From Anaerolinea thermophila UNI-1 (lineage in GTDB: Bacteria > Chloroflexota > Anaerolineae > Anaerolineales > Anaerolineaceae), in contig NC_014960.1 of NCBI RefSeq assembly GCF_000199675.1, positions 806,001-870,000 on the forward strand: DNA of 64,000 nt, written 5' to 3'. The translations under genes and the position numbers were made by a program. Numbering within the stretch: the stretch's first letter is position 1; every line of letters begins with the position of its first letter. Shown here piece after piece: positions 26,133 to 33,555 of this stretch. The notes beneath the pieces are model-generated. The model did no database searches. It worked only from the letters and a program-made list of their open reading frames with translations, and was not told where the DNA came from.

Positions 26133-26543
26133 ATGGAGCCCATTGTCAGCGTCACTCAGCACCTTGTCAAGAGCGAAGATTTGAATCATCACGGCACCCT
26201 CTATGCCGGACGAACTGCGGAATGGTTTGTGGAAGCCGGTTTTATTGCAACGGCAAAAGTCGTTCCACCGGAACAAATTGTTTGTCTGCAGATTCATGGG
26301 ATGAGTTTTACCAGCCCGGTGCGCCGCGGCGAAATCGTCACCTTTAAAGGCAAGGTGATTTTGACGGGTAAATCCCGCCTGATTACTTTTGTAGAAATGA
26401 GCGCCAGCGATCGTCCGGTGGTCAAGGGATTCATCACATTCGTCAATGTAAACGCTGAAGGTAAACCCTTGCCTCATGGCGTGACCATTGAACCCGTCAC
26501 GCCGGAAGATATTGCCCTTCAGGAAGAAGCCCGAAAACTCTAA
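26133..26543 (+). CDS. Hotdog-fold acyl-CoA thioesterase-like protein
   Basis: 136 residues matching the small hotdog domain (4HBT/YciA-like): NHHGTLYAGRTAEWFVEAGF (about 19-38) is the long hotdog helix region, with the N-H-x-G-T-L pattern of acyl-CoA thioesterases, and FTSPVRRGEIVTFKGKV is the usual strand pair. It probably hydrolyses acyl-CoA; the chain length is unknown. An inverted repeat CCTGTCTGA / TCAGACAGG (26060-26068, 26111-26119) frames the upstream region and partly covers the Shine-Dalgarno. A terminator follows. Confidence 0.8.
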   Translation: MEPIVSVTQHLVKSEDLNHHGTLYAGRTAEWFVEAGFIATAKVVPPEQIVCLQIHGMSFTSPVRRGEIVTFKGKVILTGKSRLITFVEMSASDRPVVKGFITFVNVNAEGKPLPHGVTIEPVTPEDIALQEEARKL

Positions 26544-26577
26544 GAAAATCTGACCGGGTAAAACTGCCGTAACGAAA

Positions 26578-26608
26578 AAGCCGAACAATCTTTAAGAGGG
26601 TTCGGCTT
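26578..26608 (+). terminator. Terminator hairpin after the thioesterase-like gene
   Basis: AAGCCGAAC (26578-26586) pairs with GTTCGGCTT (26600-26608). The following tract is only moderately T-rich. Confidence 0.55.
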
Positions 26609-26692
26609 ATTGGATTCTTTGTGTGGATGGCGCTGTTTTTTGCTTCCTCTTACAGTTTTTTGCTGAATTTCTCGAAAAAACTTCTCATGCTC

Positions 26693-26723
26693 TTGACCTG
26701 GAGTTGACTCCAGGTTGTATAAA
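26693..26723 (+). promoter_or_regulatory. MerR-type promoter/operator for the SnoaL-like and aldo/keto reductase genes
   Basis: TTGACC (26693-26698) and TATAAA (26718-26723) are separated by 19 bp, 2 bp too long for normal sigma70 use. The spacer is filled by a perfect dyad ACCTGGAGT-TG-ACTCCAGGT (26696-26715). An overlong spacer with a centred dyad is the signature of promoters twisted open by MerR-family activators. No MerR gene lies in the window. Confidence 0.8.
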
Positions 26724-26778
26724 TAAAGTATCAAGTATCTATCATCAAAGGGCTTTCCTCAGGAAAGGAAAAATAAAA

Positions 26779-27159
26779 ATGACAAAACGGGAGCAGGAAT
26801 TAATCCAACTTTCCAGTGAAAAATGGAAGTGGATGGCGGAACGCAATCTGCCGGCGCTGGAGAACCTCTTCCATGAAAAGGCGGTATTTGTCCACATGGG
26901 CGGTACCCTGACCAGAGAAAAGGAACTTGAGGTCATCCAAACCGGTGCTATTCACTATAAGGAAACCGAAATTCAGGAAGTCTCGGTGAGGTTTGTCAGC
27001 CGCACAACCGCCATTCTGCTGAATAAAATTCGTTTGCTCGCAGTGGTTGGCGGGAATGAGGTGGTCAATCCTTTTGTAGTGACCGAAGTGTATGTAAGAC
27101 AGGGCGGAAAATGGCTGTTAGCCTCGCTTTCCTTCACCCGCCTGCTTACACCGCAATAA
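26779..27159 (+). CDS. SnoaL/DUF4440-like (NTF2-fold) protein
   Basis: 126 residues from ATG 26779, which has an AGGAAAGGA site; the frame is open further upstream to 26623 but that would begin before the promoter. The fold is suggested by an N-terminal helix KREQELIQLSSEKWKWMAER, then LFHEKAVFVHMGGT, and the closing RQGGKWLLASLSFTRL, typical of DUF4440. Such small cone-shaped proteins may bind or isomerise small hydrophobic molecules. It is first in a two-gene operon with an aldo/keto reductase behind a MerR-type promoter. Confidence 0.8.
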   Translation: MTKREQELIQLSSEKWKWMAERNLPALENLFHEKAVFVHMGGTLTREKELEVIQTGAIHYKETEIQEVSVRFVSRTTAILLNKIRLLAVVGGNEVVNPFVVTEVYVRQGGKWLLASLSFTRLLTPQ

Positions 27160-27185
27160 ATCATTGGATAAAAAGTGGAGGTATG

Positions 27186-28037
27186 ATGAACAAAGTCACT
27201 TTGAATAATGGCGTGGAAATTCCCATTTTGGGCTTTGGGGTCTTTCAAATCACCGACCCGGTGGAGTGCGAGCGAGCAGTACGGGATGCCATCGAGGTGG
27301 GATACCGGCACATTGACACAGCGGCATCCTATCGAAACGAAGAGGCGGTGGGCAGGGCGATTAAGCAGTGCGGTGTTCCCCGCGAGGAATTGTTTATTAC
27401 CACCAAACTCTGGATTCAGCGCAATGGTTATGAAGGCGCAAAAAGAGCCTTTGAAAACTCTCTCCGCCGTCTGCAGTTGGATTATGTGGATCTGTACCTG
27501 ATTCATCAGCCCTACGGCGATGTCTATGGTGAATGGCGGGCGATGGAGGAACTCTACCGTCAGGGCAAAATCAGGGCGATTGGCGTGTCAAATTTTTACC
27601 CTGACCGCATCATGGATCTGATCATGAACAACGAAGTGGTGCCGGCGGTCAATCAGATTGAGGTCAACCCCTTCCACCAGCAAATCGAGACGCAGAAGTT
27701 CCTGCTGGAAAACGGGGTTCAGGTGGAAGCCTGGGCGCCCTTTGCCGAGGGCAGGAACAACATCTTCCAGAATGAATTGCTGGTTTCGCTTGCCGCAAAG
27801 CACAACAAGACCGTGGCGCAGGTGATTCTGCGCTGGCTGGTACAGCGCGGCATCATTGCGCTGGCAAAGACCATCCGCAAAGAGCGCATGCTGGAGAATT
27901 TCAATGTGTTTGATTTTGAGTTGAGCGAAGAGGACATGACTGCCATTGCCACGCTGGACACCAAAACCAGCAGTTTCTTCGACCACCGCAATCCCGAAAT
28001 GGTCAAGTGGCTGTGTGGCAGGAAACTGGATGATTGA
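27186..28037 (+). CDS. Aldo/keto reductase
   Basis: 283 residues, full length for the AKR barrel, AKR5-like (2,5-diketo-D-gluconate reductase type). The tetrad is visible: D and Y in HIDTAASYRNEEAVG (about 42-56), K in TTKLW, and H in LIHQPYGD. The NADPH-binding end includes SNFYPDRI and the late LAKTIRKERMLEN. It likely reduces reactive aldehydes or dicarbonyls to alcohols. I prefer ATG 27186 over 27183 because GGAGG is only one base from the latter. MerR-type control of its operon would fit an aldehyde-stress response. Confidence 0.9.
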   Translation: MNKVTLNNGVEIPILGFGVFQITDPVECERAVRDAIEVGYRHIDTAASYRNEEAVGRAIKQCGVPREELFITTKLWIQRNGYEGAKRAFENSLRRLQLDYVDLYLIHQPYGDVYGEWRAMEELYRQGKIRAIGVSNFYPDRIMDLIMNNEVVPAVNQIEVNPFHQQIETQKFLLENGVQVEAWAPFAEGRNNIFQNELLVSLAAKHNKTVAQVILRWLVQRGIIALAKTIRKERMLENFNVFDFELSEEDMTAIATLDTKTSSFFDHRNPEMVKWLCGRKLDD

Positions 28038-28103
28038 GAACCAACAAACTTTTCATTCTTTGGAATATACATAATCAGAGAGATTGAAATAAAATAATAA
28101 TAG

Positions 28104-28142
28104 TAGCGGTGAGAGAAATTAATCACCGCTATTTTGTTTTTT
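28104..28142. terminator. Bidirectional terminator between aldo/keto reductase and DpnI-like gene
   Basis: TAGCGGTGA / TCACCGCTA stem (28104-28112, 28123-28131) followed by a T-rich run on the plus strand and a T-rich tract on the minus strand. It overlaps the stop of the minus-strand gene. Confidence 0.75.
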
Positions 28143-28899
28143 GGTATACACCTGGTTCTAGAAATTTTATTAACCCTAAATCCCTTGCAATTTGAAGTTG
28201 CTGTCTAATTTTTGCCCGAATATTTTTATTTTTGGGATGATATTGAATGAATTTTTCCTCATATTTATAAATGTCTTGAAGAGAGAAATTAGCAGGAAGA
28301 TTATCTACTACATGCAATACAAGACTAAGCCATGTTCTTTGGCTATTTGAAAAACTTGAAATCGCTCGAGCAGTTTGCCAATGATTTTTTATTACAACTT
28401 GGGGAAGAATTTGTCCATCTTTGATAATCTCAACAAATGCTGAAGCAGGTATAGAGCGTAGATCAATAATACAGCCTTGCCAACCCGCCCTTCTTGCAGG
28501 CGGACGCAGGGGAGAACGAGGAATCACTACATTTTCTGTAATCCATGAACCATGAAGAATTTTTAAATTTGCTACGGAAAAATTATCTCTATTGTATTGA
28601 AGCAGGATCAGAGAAGGATGCCTATCTAATCTCACAGTTGTTAATGTGGTGTGATATTCTGCTCCAAGTATTCTATTAGATAAATTTTTTGAACTGCTTT
28701 TCAGTTGGTATCTTTCATTACACGATTCACACTGAAAATCACATGCGCGAGTATTTGCTGGAAGTGCAGATATTTTTCTATCACACGTTAGGCAGAGAAA
28801 ATTCTCTGCCACCCACACTTCAGTTAAGACTCTTGCTCTTTGTGAAGCACTTGTGTATTGAGTCGTAAGATGAAGGTACTTTGATAAATCGAGATCCAT
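28129..28899 (-). CDS. DpnI-like methyl-directed (type IIM) restriction endonuclease
   Basis: 256 residues that follow DpnI (as I remember it, 254 residues) almost end to end. Shared blocks are SxSQRARVLTE near the start, the zinc-ribbon cysteines CLTC and CESC, the catalytic region DFQC...YQLKS, PPARRAGWQGCIIDL in the middle, and KIRQQLQIARDLGLIKF in the winged-helix end. DpnI cuts GATC only when the adenine is methylated. The active-site glutamate of DpnI (ELK) is glutamine here (QLK), a substitution known in other PD-(D/E)xK enzymes. The gene is much more AT-rich than its neighbours and stands alone without a methylase, indicating transfer. ATG 28899 is chosen by alignment with DpnI; a TTG at 28914 is in frame. 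Confidence 0.92.
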   Translation of the reverse strand: MDLDLSKYLHLTTQYTSASQRARVLTEVWVAENFLCLTCDRKISALPANTRACDFQCESCNERYQLKSSSKNLSNRILGAEYHTTLTTVRLDRHPSLILLQYNRDNFSVANLKILHGSWITENVVIPRSPLRPPARRAGWQGCIIDLRSIPASAFVEIIKDGQILPQVVIKNHWQTARAISSFSNSQRTWLSLVLHVVDNLPANFSLQDIYKYEEKFIQYHPKNKNIRAKIRQQLQIARDLGLIKFLEPGVYQKTK

Positions 28900-28927
28900 T
28901 TTGTTTCTGCTCAAGTGTGTATTGTTA

Positions 28928-28960
28928 AAATTTTACCCCCTTCATTTTACCGAAGGGGGC
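28928..28960 (-). terminator. Terminator of the MacAB-type operon
   Basis: On the minus strand GCCCCCTTC pairs with GAAGGGGG (28952-28960 with 28936-28943), followed by TAAAATTTTAA. It is placed between the permease stop and the DpnI-like gene. Confidence 0.7.
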
Positions 28961-28991
28961 GAATTTCTGGTTTGTGTAGAAAGAAATGAGT

Positions 28992-30218
28992 CTACTCGTA
29001 CCTCAGAGCCTCAACAGGCTCCAGGTTGGCGGCGCGGCTGGCGGGGTAAATCCCAAAGAACAAGCCCACCGCAGTGGAGAAAAGCGTTGCCAGCAGGATG
29101 GCATCGATGCCCACCACGGGGGTCAGTTCGGTGTTGTTGGCGGCGGCAATCTGCCCTACCACAAAGGCAATCAGCCAGCCGAGGGCAATGCCGATCAGCC
29201 CGCCGATGAGCGAGAGCAGGGAGGACTCGGTGAGGAATTGAATGAGGATATCGCGCTTGCGCGCGCCCAGCGCCTTGCGCAAGCCGATCTCGCGGGTGCG
29301 CTCGGTGACGCTGACCAGCATGATGTTCATGATGCCGATGCCCCCCACCAGCAGGGAGATGGCGGCAATGCCCCCGAGGAAGATGGTCAGCACCGAGGTG
29401 ATTTGCCGCGCCGTGGAGATGAAATCCTGCTGGGTAAAGATGGTGAAATCATCAGCGCCCACTTCGGTGCGGTGGCGCTGGCGCAGGATTTGGGCTACTT
29501 CCTCTGCCGCCAGTGGGACGGAGTTGGCATCCACCGCCTGCACGAAGATGATGTCCACCCGCTCGCGCGAGCGCCGGATGAGGCGTTCCTGCGCGGTGGA
29601 GAACGGCACCATTACCACGTTATCCTGACTGCCAAACGCGCCGCCACCTTTGGATTCCAGCACCCCCAGGATGCGGAAGGGCTGTCCCTCAATGCGGATG
29701 ACCTGTCCGGTAATGCCTTCGCGCGTCCCGAACAGTTTATCGGCAACTTCCGTGCCGATCAGGGCGACCGAGGCGCGTTCCAGAATGTGAGTTTCATTGA
29801 TGGGTTCGCCCTCGCTTAACTTGAAATTGCGCACTTCCAGATACTCGGGGGTGATGCCAATCAACGTTGGACGGGTGCGTTCCCCGCCAAAAGACACCTC
29901 GCGGTCGGCTTGAATGGCGGGGGCGGCATTCGCTACGTGCGGCGCCTGAAAGGCGTCCTTAATGGCATCCACATCGCCCAGTGTCAGCGGTTTGGCGTTG
30001 CGAATGTTACCTTCCAGGTTGCCGGTGAAGACAAACAGCAGGTTGGTGCCGATGCCGGAAATCGAGCCGGTGATGGCGGCTTGCGCGCCGTTGCCCACTG
30101 CTAGCATGGCAATCACCGCCGCCACGCCAATGACAATTCCCAGAATGGTCAGCGCCGAACGCAGTTTGTTGGCGGTTAAACTCTGCAGGGCTTCGATAAT
30201 GGATTGAAGCACGATCAT
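28992..30218 (-). CDS. MacB-type ABC permease (FtsX family)
   Basis: 408 residues: one N-terminal membrane span (SALTILGIVIGVAAVIAML), a periplasmic MacB_PCD domain of about 220 residues, and three C-terminal spans of the FtsX domain (GGIGIMNIMLVSVTERTREI, then IGLRKALGARKRDIL). This is the mechanotransmission permease architecture without fused ATPase. It overlaps the ATPase gene by ATGA and is the last gene of an operon with a membrane fusion protein. The exported substrate, such as a peptide, lipid or drug, is unknown. Confidence 0.9.
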   Translation of the reverse strand: MIVLQSIIEALQSLTANKLRSALTILGIVIGVAAVIAMLAVGNGAQAAITGSISGIGTNLLFVFTGNLEGNIRNAKPLTLGDVDAIKDAFQAPHVANAAPAIQADREVSFGGERTRPTLIGITPEYLEVRNFKLSEGEPINETHILERASVALIGTEVADKLFGTREGITGQVIRIEGQPFRILGVLESKGGGAFGSQDNVVMVPFSTAQERLIRRSRERVDIIFVQAVDANSVPLAAEEVAQILRQRHRTEVGADDFTIFTQQDFISTARQITSVLTIFLGGIAAISLLVGGIGIMNIMLVSVTERTREIGLRKALGARKRDILIQFLTESSLLSLIGGLIGIALGWLIAFVVGQIAAANNTELTPVVGIDAILLATLFSTAVGLFFGIYPASRAANLEPVEALRYE

Positions 30219-30904
30219 ACCGCACCATCCTCTACAATCAGCCCATCCATCAGGCGGATGACCCGTTGAGTTTGTGCGGCAACGTTGGGATCATGGGTGA
30301 CGATGATGACCGTAGCCCCGCGGTCGCGGTTGAGGTGGATAAGCAGTTCCATGATTTCTTTTCCCGATTTTGAGTCCAGATTGCCGGTGGGTTCGTCTGC
30401 CATGAGGATGGCAGGGTTGTTCACCAGTGCGCGGGCAATGGCAACCCGTTGCTGTTGTCCGCCGGAGAGTTCGCTGGGGCGGTGGTACAAACGTTCCGCC
30501 AGCCCTACGGCGATGAGGGCTTCTTTGGCGCGTTCGCTTCTCCCTTTGGTTACGCCGGCGTAGCGCAGAGGTAATTCCACATTTCCCAGTGCGGTAACCC
30601 GCGGAAGCAGGTTGAAGGACTGGAACACAAACCCAACCTTGCGGTTGCGGATGGAGGCTAACTGGTCATCGCTGAGTTTGGAGGTTTCTTCTCCGTCCAG
30701 CAGGTAGCGTCCGCTGGTGGGGCGGTCGAGGCATCCCAGCACGTTCATCAGCGTGGATTTGCCCGATCCTGAAGGTCCCATGATGGCGACCATCTCGCCT
30801 CGGCGGATTTTCAGGCTTACGCCTGCCAGCGCGCGCACTTCCACCGATCCCATGCGGTAAATTTTGGTTAAATCAAAGGCTTCAATGACGTATTCACTGC
30901 TCAT
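30215..30904 (-). CDS. MacB/LolD-type ABC ATPase
   Basis: 229 residues with Walker A GPSGSGKST, the Q-loop FVFQSFNLLPR, signature LSGGQQQRVAIARALV and DEPTGNLDSKSG, all typical of the LolD/MacB ATPase family. ATG 30904 lies 4 bases after the stop of the membrane fusion protein gene; a GTG at 30928 would overlap that gene. It couples ATP hydrolysis to the FtsX-type permease encoded next. Confidence 0.92.
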   Translation of the reverse strand: MSSEYVIEAFDLTKIYRMGSVEVRALAGVSLKIRRGEMVAIMGPSGSGKSTLMNVLGCLDRPTSGRYLLDGEETSKLSDDQLASIRNRKVGFVFQSFNLLPRVTALGNVELPLRYAGVTKGRSERAKEALIAVGLAERLYHRPSELSGGQQQRVAIARALVNNPAILMADEPTGNLDSKSGKEIMELLIHLNRDRGATVIIVTHDPNVAAQTQRVIRLMDGLIVEDGAV

Positions 30905-30908
30905 ACGG

Positions 30909-32309
30909 TTAATTTCCCATTCGTCCACTCGGAGGTCCTGCCTGGAACTGCACTGGCGGATTCAGCACCAGCACATCCCCTTCGCTCACCCCGCTCAGCA
31001 CCTGGCTGTACGTGTCAGAGGTCAATCCCAGCGTCACCTCGAAGGGCGTGGGGATGCCGTTGATCAGTTTGTACACTACCCGCTTGGATTCGCGCAGGCG
31101 CACCGCGCGATTCGGCACCAGCAGGACGTTTTCCAGCCGGTCGGTTTCGATGTTCACGGCTGCGGTCATCCCGGGGCGCACGGCTTCATCAGCATCGGTC
31201 AGTTCCAGGGTAACGGTGAAGTTCACCACCCCCTGTACGTTTGTACCGACTCTGCCTACCTGGGTAACTTTGCCATGATATTCCTTCCCGGGGATGGCGT
31301 CGAACGTCAGGGTAGCGTTTTGCCCCACCCGCACGCGGTTGATATCGACCTCGGTGATTTGTACGTCCACCAGCAGGCGGGACAGGTCGTCAATACGGAA
31401 GGAAACCGTTCCGGGGTTGACCGAGTCTCCCACCATACTGCGCACTTCGGTCACCGTGCCATTAAAAGGCGCTTTGAGCGAGACCAGTTCCAGCGTGGCT
31501 TCGATGGCGGCAACCCGGGCTTCAGCCGCCATCAGGTCGTCCGGATCGGGACCGTCTTTCACGCGCTCCCATTCGCGCTCGGCATCTGCCAGTTTGGCTT
31601 CAGCCAGGCGCAGGCGCGCATCGGCTTGTTCAATTTCCAGTTCATCCGGTCCGCCGGTGAGGTATTCCAGATTGGCTTTGGCGCGGTCGCGCTTCTTGCG
31701 GGCTTCATTAAGTGCCGTCAACGCCTGGGCGCGCAACAGGTCACTTTCCGGACGGTCCTTGAAGATGTCATAGGTGTCCTGGGCTTTCTTCAGTTCTTCT
31801 TCTGCCAGTGCCAGGTTTGCGCGTGCTACCTCAATCGTATCAGGGAGCGCTCGTGAATACTGCTTGCTGGCGCGGTTCTTTTGAGCATCTTCCAGTTCTT
31901 TGCGCGCAGCCACCAGCGCCTGATAAGCCTGGGCTTGTGCCAGTTGAGAGTCTTTCAAATTTTCCAGATTGCGTTTGGCGGTCACCAGGTCGGCTTTGGC
32001 AAGGATGATGGACTGTGAGAGTGATTTTTCATCCAGAGTCGCCAGTACCTGATCTTTTTGCACTGCATCCCCTACCGAGACGTTGATTTCGGCAATGCGT
32101 CCGCTGGTTTGCCATGCCAGCACCGCGGTTTGGTTGGCGCGCACGGTTCCGGTTGCACCCACGACTGCGACCAGTGGACCACGGGTGACGGTGGTGGTTT
32201 GCCAATTTGTGGCGGCAATTGTGCGGCTGTTTTGCCATGCAGTAAAGGCAAAATAACCGGCAATGCTCAGTACAGCAATGATGAGAAGGGTGAGCAGAGT
32301 GCGTTTCAT
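30909..32309 (-). CDS. MacA/HlyD-type membrane fusion (adaptor) protein
   Basis: 466 residues from ATG 32309, preceded by AGGAA. N-terminal signal anchor (about 4-23), a split biotinyl-lipoyl-like domain (SGRIAEINVSVGDAVQKDQV and its return LKAPFNGTVTEVRSMVGDSV), a long coiled-coil hairpin rich in A, E, K and L (about 105-280), and beta-barrel and membrane-proximal domains. The coiled coil has several repeats of roughly 35 residues, longer than in E. coli MacA. It is first gene of the MacAB-type operon and has its own strong promoter. In a cell without a classical outer membrane its partner on the outside is unclear. Confidence 0.88.
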   Translation of the reverse strand: MKRTLLTLLIIAVLSIAGYFAFTAWQNSRTIAATNWQTTTVTRGPLVAVVGATGTVRANQTAVLAWQTSGRIAEINVSVGDAVQKDQVLATLDEKSLSQSIILAKADLVTAKRNLENLKDSQLAQAQAYQALVAARKELEDAQKNRASKQYSRALPDTIEVARANLALAEEELKKAQDTYDIFKDRPESDLLRAQALTALNEARKKRDRAKANLEYLTGGPDELEIEQADARLRLAEAKLADAEREWERVKDGPDPDDLMAAEARVAAIEATLELVSLKAPFNGTVTEVRSMVGDSVNPGTVSFRIDDLSRLLVDVQITEVDINRVRVGQNATLTFDAIPGKEYHGKVTQVGRVGTNVQGVVNFTVTLELTDADEAVRPGMTAAVNIETDRLENVLLVPNRAVRLRESKRVVYKLINGIPTPFEVTLGLTSDTYSQVLSGVSEGDVLVLNPPVQFQAGPPSGRMGN

Positions 32310-32370
32310 ACTATTTCCTGTCTTCTGTAAAAGATGAGATTTCCGTTGGGTGGAACGGAAATGAAAACAC

Positions 32371-32390
32371 ATCGAATATTACGATATCGA
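32371..32390 (-). promoter_or_regulatory. Candidate operator at the MacAB-type operon start site
   Basis: Immediately downstream of the -10 box lie two overlapping symmetric elements: CGATATCG and ATCG-t-AATATT-CGAT. Their position across the transcription start suggests a repressor site. No candidate regulator is adjacent. Confidence 0.4.
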
Positions 32391-32419
32391 ATAATAAATT
32401 TGGAAAGGAAGAGTGTCAA
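32391..32419 (-). promoter_or_regulatory. Promoter of the MacAB-type operon (30.2-32.3 kb)
   Basis: On the minus strand TTGACA (32414-32419), a 17-bp spacer and TATTAT (32391-32396). Confidence 0.75.
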
Positions 32420-32447
32420 GGGGTAAATGCTTTTTGTACAGCCCGCA

Positions 32448-33473
32448 TTATTGGGCAGTTTTTTTCCGCATGACCCGCAGGATGGCTATCTTGGTGGGAT
32501 GGTTGAACGGCGAGGGATCGACTGGCGGCGGATTGACCCGTGTACTGGGGTAGCCGGTAATGTCTTCGGGTACGTCCAGCAATTCTTCGATGGCAAGGTA
32601 ACCATCGGCGCAGAGCGCTTTCAGTGTGCTGTAGTAGTCTTTTCCGCTCAGGAAGAGGGCATTGTTGACGGCAATCAGCCAGCCGCCCTGGCGAACCAGC
32701 GGGCGGGCTTTGTTGATGACCCGCACACACTCATCCACCAGATTGACTTCCCCGCCAGCCGTGCGCGAGAAATAGGGCGGGTCAACGATGACAATATCAT
32801 ACTCCGAGCCGTTGCGGCGCATGCGTGCGGCAACGTGGAAGAAATCTTCCTGCAAAAAGTCACCTTTGATGATGGGCAGACCATTCAGACTGTAAGAATC
32901 TTTTGCCAGGTTAAGAAACTTTCGGTCAATGTCCACCTGAACCACACGCGCCGCGCCACCTGCCAGGCAGGCGACACCCAAACTTCCCGTGTAGGCAAAG
33001 GTGTTGAGCACTTCCGTTTCGGTAGTGACGTGTTCCTTGAGCCACAGACGCAGGTTGCGGGTATCCAGGTAGAAACTGGCGTCCTGGTGCATGCCCAAAT
33101 CAATGGCGTACCAGATGCCGTGTTCCTGAATGCGCCGGTCGGGACGTTCTCCCCAGATGAGAGTGCCGGTGCGCCCTTCCTGGTCGAGGGCGTGACGGGT
33201 CTTGAGCCATACCGCGCGCAAAAAAGGCAGGTGTTGGCGGTAAAAATTTATCAGGGATTGCTGGGTTTCCGGGGTGAGCCAGGCAGGATCATCAGCGTAA
33301 TTCCATAGCAGGAGCGTACTGCCGTATAAATCCACAACCAGATCATTCCAGCCTTCATAAAAGCCGGCAAACAGGCGAAGGGCAGAGCGATGGGGAGGTT
33401 GAATCAGCCCGGCGCGGGCATCCAGCGCGCGCTTCAGGGCAGGCAGGTGTGAGGAAAGAGGGTCTGACTCCAT
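32448..33473 (-). CDS. Class I SAM-dependent methyltransferase, RlmI-like (23S rRNA)
   Basis: 341 residues. N-terminal part with GFYEGWNDLVVDLYG resembles the PUA-linked region of RlmI/RlmK-type enzymes, here shortened. The methyltransferase core has VLNTFAYTGSLGVACLAGG (SAM loop, about 168-186), QVDIDRKFLNLAKDS, and the catalytic-strand motif IVDPPYFSRT. The asparagine/proline-rich DPPY is normal for base methyltransferases acting on cytosine or guanine in rRNA. It is on its own, 139 bases from the convergence point with no other gene between it and the MacAB operon. Confidence 0.83.
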   Translation of the reverse strand: MESDPLSSHLPALKRALDARAGLIQPPHRSALRLFAGFYEGWNDLVVDLYGSTLLLWNYADDPAWLTPETQQSLINFYRQHLPFLRAVWLKTRHALDQEGRTGTLIWGERPDRRIQEHGIWYAIDLGMHQDASFYLDTRNLRLWLKEHVTTETEVLNTFAYTGSLGVACLAGGAARVVQVDIDRKFLNLAKDSYSLNGLPIIKGDFLQEDFFHVAARMRRNGSEYDIVIVDPPYFSRTAGGEVNLVDECVRVINKARPLVRQGGWLIAVNNALFLSGKDYYSTLKALCADGYLAIEELLDVPEDITGYPSTRVNPPPVDPSPFNHPTKIAILRVMRKKTAQ

Positions 33474-33555
33474 ACAAATAGAGTAGTGTTATTGTACTGA
33501 ATTTTGTGCTTTCGTACAAACAAAATCCCTCCCGAAAATGGGAGGGACAGAAGGC

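Noticed and set aside
26623..26778. In-frame upstream extension of the SnoaL-like gene
   Set aside because: It would begin before the MerR-type promoter; ATG 26779 has a good ribosome site and matches the domain start.
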